The notes under the pieces are model-generated. The model was not told where the DNA came from, ran no database searches, and saw nothing but the letters and a program-made list of their open reading frames with translations. Below, in pieces: positions 7,370 through 8,236 of a DNA stretch of 8,236 nt. The DNA comes from an uncultured Veillonellaceae bacterium. Its GTDB lineage: Bacteria > Bacillota > Negativicutes > Veillonellales > Negativicoccaceae. The stretch lies in contig CAMYCX010000057.1 of the NCBI GenBank assembly GCA_947254705.1, positions 1-8,236 of the forward strand. The letters are read 5' to 3'. The number at the start of each line of letters is the position of its first letter. The stretch's first letter is position 1. The translations under genes and the position numbers were made by a program.

Positions 7370-8110
7370 ATGGCAGTTGTATCAATGAAGCAGTTGTTGG
7401 AAGCGGGGGTTCATTTCGGTCATCAGACTCGGCGCTGGAATCCGAAAATGGCTAAGTTTATTTTCACTGAGCGTAACGGGATTTATATCATCGATTTACA
7501 GAAAACTGTGAAAAAAGTAGATGAAGCGTATGATTTCCTGCGTGAAGTTGCACAAAACGGACAGACAGTATTGTTTGTCGGTACTAAAAAACAGGCCCAA
7601 GGAACGATTGTTGAAGAAGCAGAACGGGCAAATATGTTTTACGTTAATGAGCGCTGGTTGGGCGGAATGTTAACGAACTTCAAGACAATTCAATTGCGGA
7701 TTAAACGCTTAAAAGAATTAGAAAAAATGGAAGAAGAAGGCAAGTTTGACGTATTGCCGAAAAAAGAAGTTATCGGCTTGCGTCGGGAAATGGCGAAACT
7801 GGATAAGTATTTGCGCGGCATCAAAGATATGAAGGGGTTGCCGGGGGCAATGGTAGTTGTTGATCCTAAGAAAGAAGCCATCGCTGTTGCAGAAGCAAGA
7901 AAGCTGAATATCCCGATTGTAGCAACAGTTGATACAAACTGTGACCCGGATGAAATCGATTATCCGATTCCGGCAAATGATGATGCCATTCGAGCCATCA
8001 AATTGTTAGTCGGAAAAATGGCGGATGCAATTCTAGAAGGTCGCCAGGGCGAACAGACAGAGGAAACGATAACAGAAGAAGAAACAGAACAAACACAAGC
8101 GGACGAATAA
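7370..8110 (+). CDS. rpsB: 30S ribosomal protein S2
   Basis: S2 is a late-assembling protein of the small ribosomal subunit, located between head and body and needed to bring in S1-like factors where present. The 246-aa product has the full family pattern: MKQLLEAGVHFGHQTRRWNPKM at the N-terminus (given here only as landmark HFGH at 15-18), NERWLGGMLTNF around residues 88-99, and the second signature region about 157-215 with LPGAMVVVDP, IPIVATVDTN and IPANDD. The last about 20 residues are a Glu/Thr/Gln-rich acidic tail, typical for S2 and variable in sequence. It is followed after 22 bp by tsf, the near-universal rpsB-tsf arrangement. It is transcribed from its own promoter in the 148-bp gap after polC and may be feedback-controlled through the leader. 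I see nothing unusual in the protein itself. Confidence 0.98.
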   Translation: MAVVSMKQLLEAGVHFGHQTRRWNPKMAKFIFTERNGIYIIDLQKTVKKVDEAYDFLREVAQNGQTVLFVGTKKQAQGTIVEEAERANMFYVNERWLGGMLTNFKTIQLRIKRLKELEKMEEEGKFDVLPKKEVIGLRREMAKLDKYLRGIKDMKGLPGAMVVVDPKKEAIAVAEARKLNIPIVATVDTNCDPDEIDYPIPANDDAIRAIKLLVGKMADAILEGRQGEQTEETITEEETEQTQADE

Positions 8111-8132
8111 TCATAATCGAGGAGGGCATGAG

Positions 8133-8187
8133 ATGGCGATTACTGCGAGCATGGTAAAGGAACTGCGCGAGACAACTGGCGCAGGTA
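8133..8187 (+). CDS. tsf: Elongation factor Ts, N-terminal fragment (cut by contig end)
   Basis: Only the first 18 codons are present. They read MAITASMVKELRETTGAG, which matches the N-terminal UBA-like helix region of EF-Ts, the guanine-nucleotide exchange factor for EF-Tu. ATG 8133 has an excellent AGGAGGG (8120-8126) six bases upstream. EF-Ts normally continues GAGMMD; here the genomic sequence ends after GGT-A at 8187 and adapter begins, so the frame running on past this point is not real protein. Position directly behind rpsB confirms the identity. Confidence 0.95.
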
Positions 8188-8236
8188 CTGTCTCTTATAC
8201 ACATCTCCGAGCCCACGAGACCGTTATTCTAATCTC
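8188..8236. other. Illumina Nextera adapter and index (sequencing artefact)
   Basis: Bases 8188-8206 are exactly CTGTCTCTTATACACATCT, the Tn5 mosaic end used in Nextera libraries. Bases 8207-8221 are CCGAGCCCACGAGAC, the rest of the read-2-side adapter. Bases 8222-8231 (CGTTATTCTA) fit a 10-base i7 index, and 8232-8236 (ATCTC) is the start of the P7-side sequence that follows the index. None of this is genomic; untrimmed read ends were assembled onto the contig. On the minus strand it gives the peptide start MGSEMCIRDS, and on the plus strand VSYTHLRAHET, both typical of adapter-contaminated database proteins. Confidence 0.98.

Noticed and set aside
7267..7455. Leader peptide from ATG 7267 overlapping rpsB
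   Set aside because: The ATG falls between the -10 element and the predicted transcription start, has no ribosome binding site, and the frame runs out of phase through rpsB.
7998..8216. Minus-strand 72-aa open frame starting MGSEMCIRDS
   Set aside because: Its start codon and first residues are read from the Nextera adapter, and the rest is antisense to rpsB and tsf. It is a known kind of contamination artefact.

Overview
The window is a plus-strand stretch of bacterial chromosome with almost no non-coding DNA. A PolC-type replicative polymerase places it in the Bacillota (Firmicutes) or close relatives. The mid-range GC content, the comEC-holA pair and the shape of PolC suggest a Negativicutes-like anaerobe (Veillonella, Dialister or Megasphaera relatives), but that finer placement is only an inference. 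I see no mobile element, CRISPR array, tRNA or rRNA.

Layout. Bases 1-1256 hold the 3' part of a ComEC/Rec2 DNA-uptake channel gene. It overlaps holA (1249-2223, DNA polymerase III delta subunit, clamp-loader wrench) by 8 bp. Ten bases later comes a VanW-family envelope protein (2234-3637). After 44 bp comes polC (3682-7221, replicative DNA polymerase III alpha subunit). These four genes look like one transcription unit whose promoter lies upstream of the window. A 148-bp gap (7222-7369) then carries a likely sigma-A promoter with an extended -10, a 7-bp inverted repeat around it, and an approximately 98-nt leader that can fold. This drives rpsB (7370-8110, ribosomal protein S2) and tsf (from 8133, elongation factor Ts). 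The biological sequence stops inside tsf at 8187. Bases 8188-8236 are Illumina Nextera adapter plus index, not genome.

Biology. HolA and PolC belong to the same replisome: HolA opens the sliding clamp, and PolC binds the clamp through its C-terminal QLNLF motif. The most notable point is that this PolC (1179 aa) has no 3'-5' DnaQ-type exonuclease domain where family members carry one inside the PHP domain, while the PHP domain keeps what looks like a full set of nine metal ligands, including a D-x-H pair. This raises the possibility that PHP, or a separate DnaQ-like protein, proofreads. The second oddity is the C-terminal domain of ComEC, which looks like a metallo-beta-lactamase fold that has lost its metal-binding histidines and aspartates.
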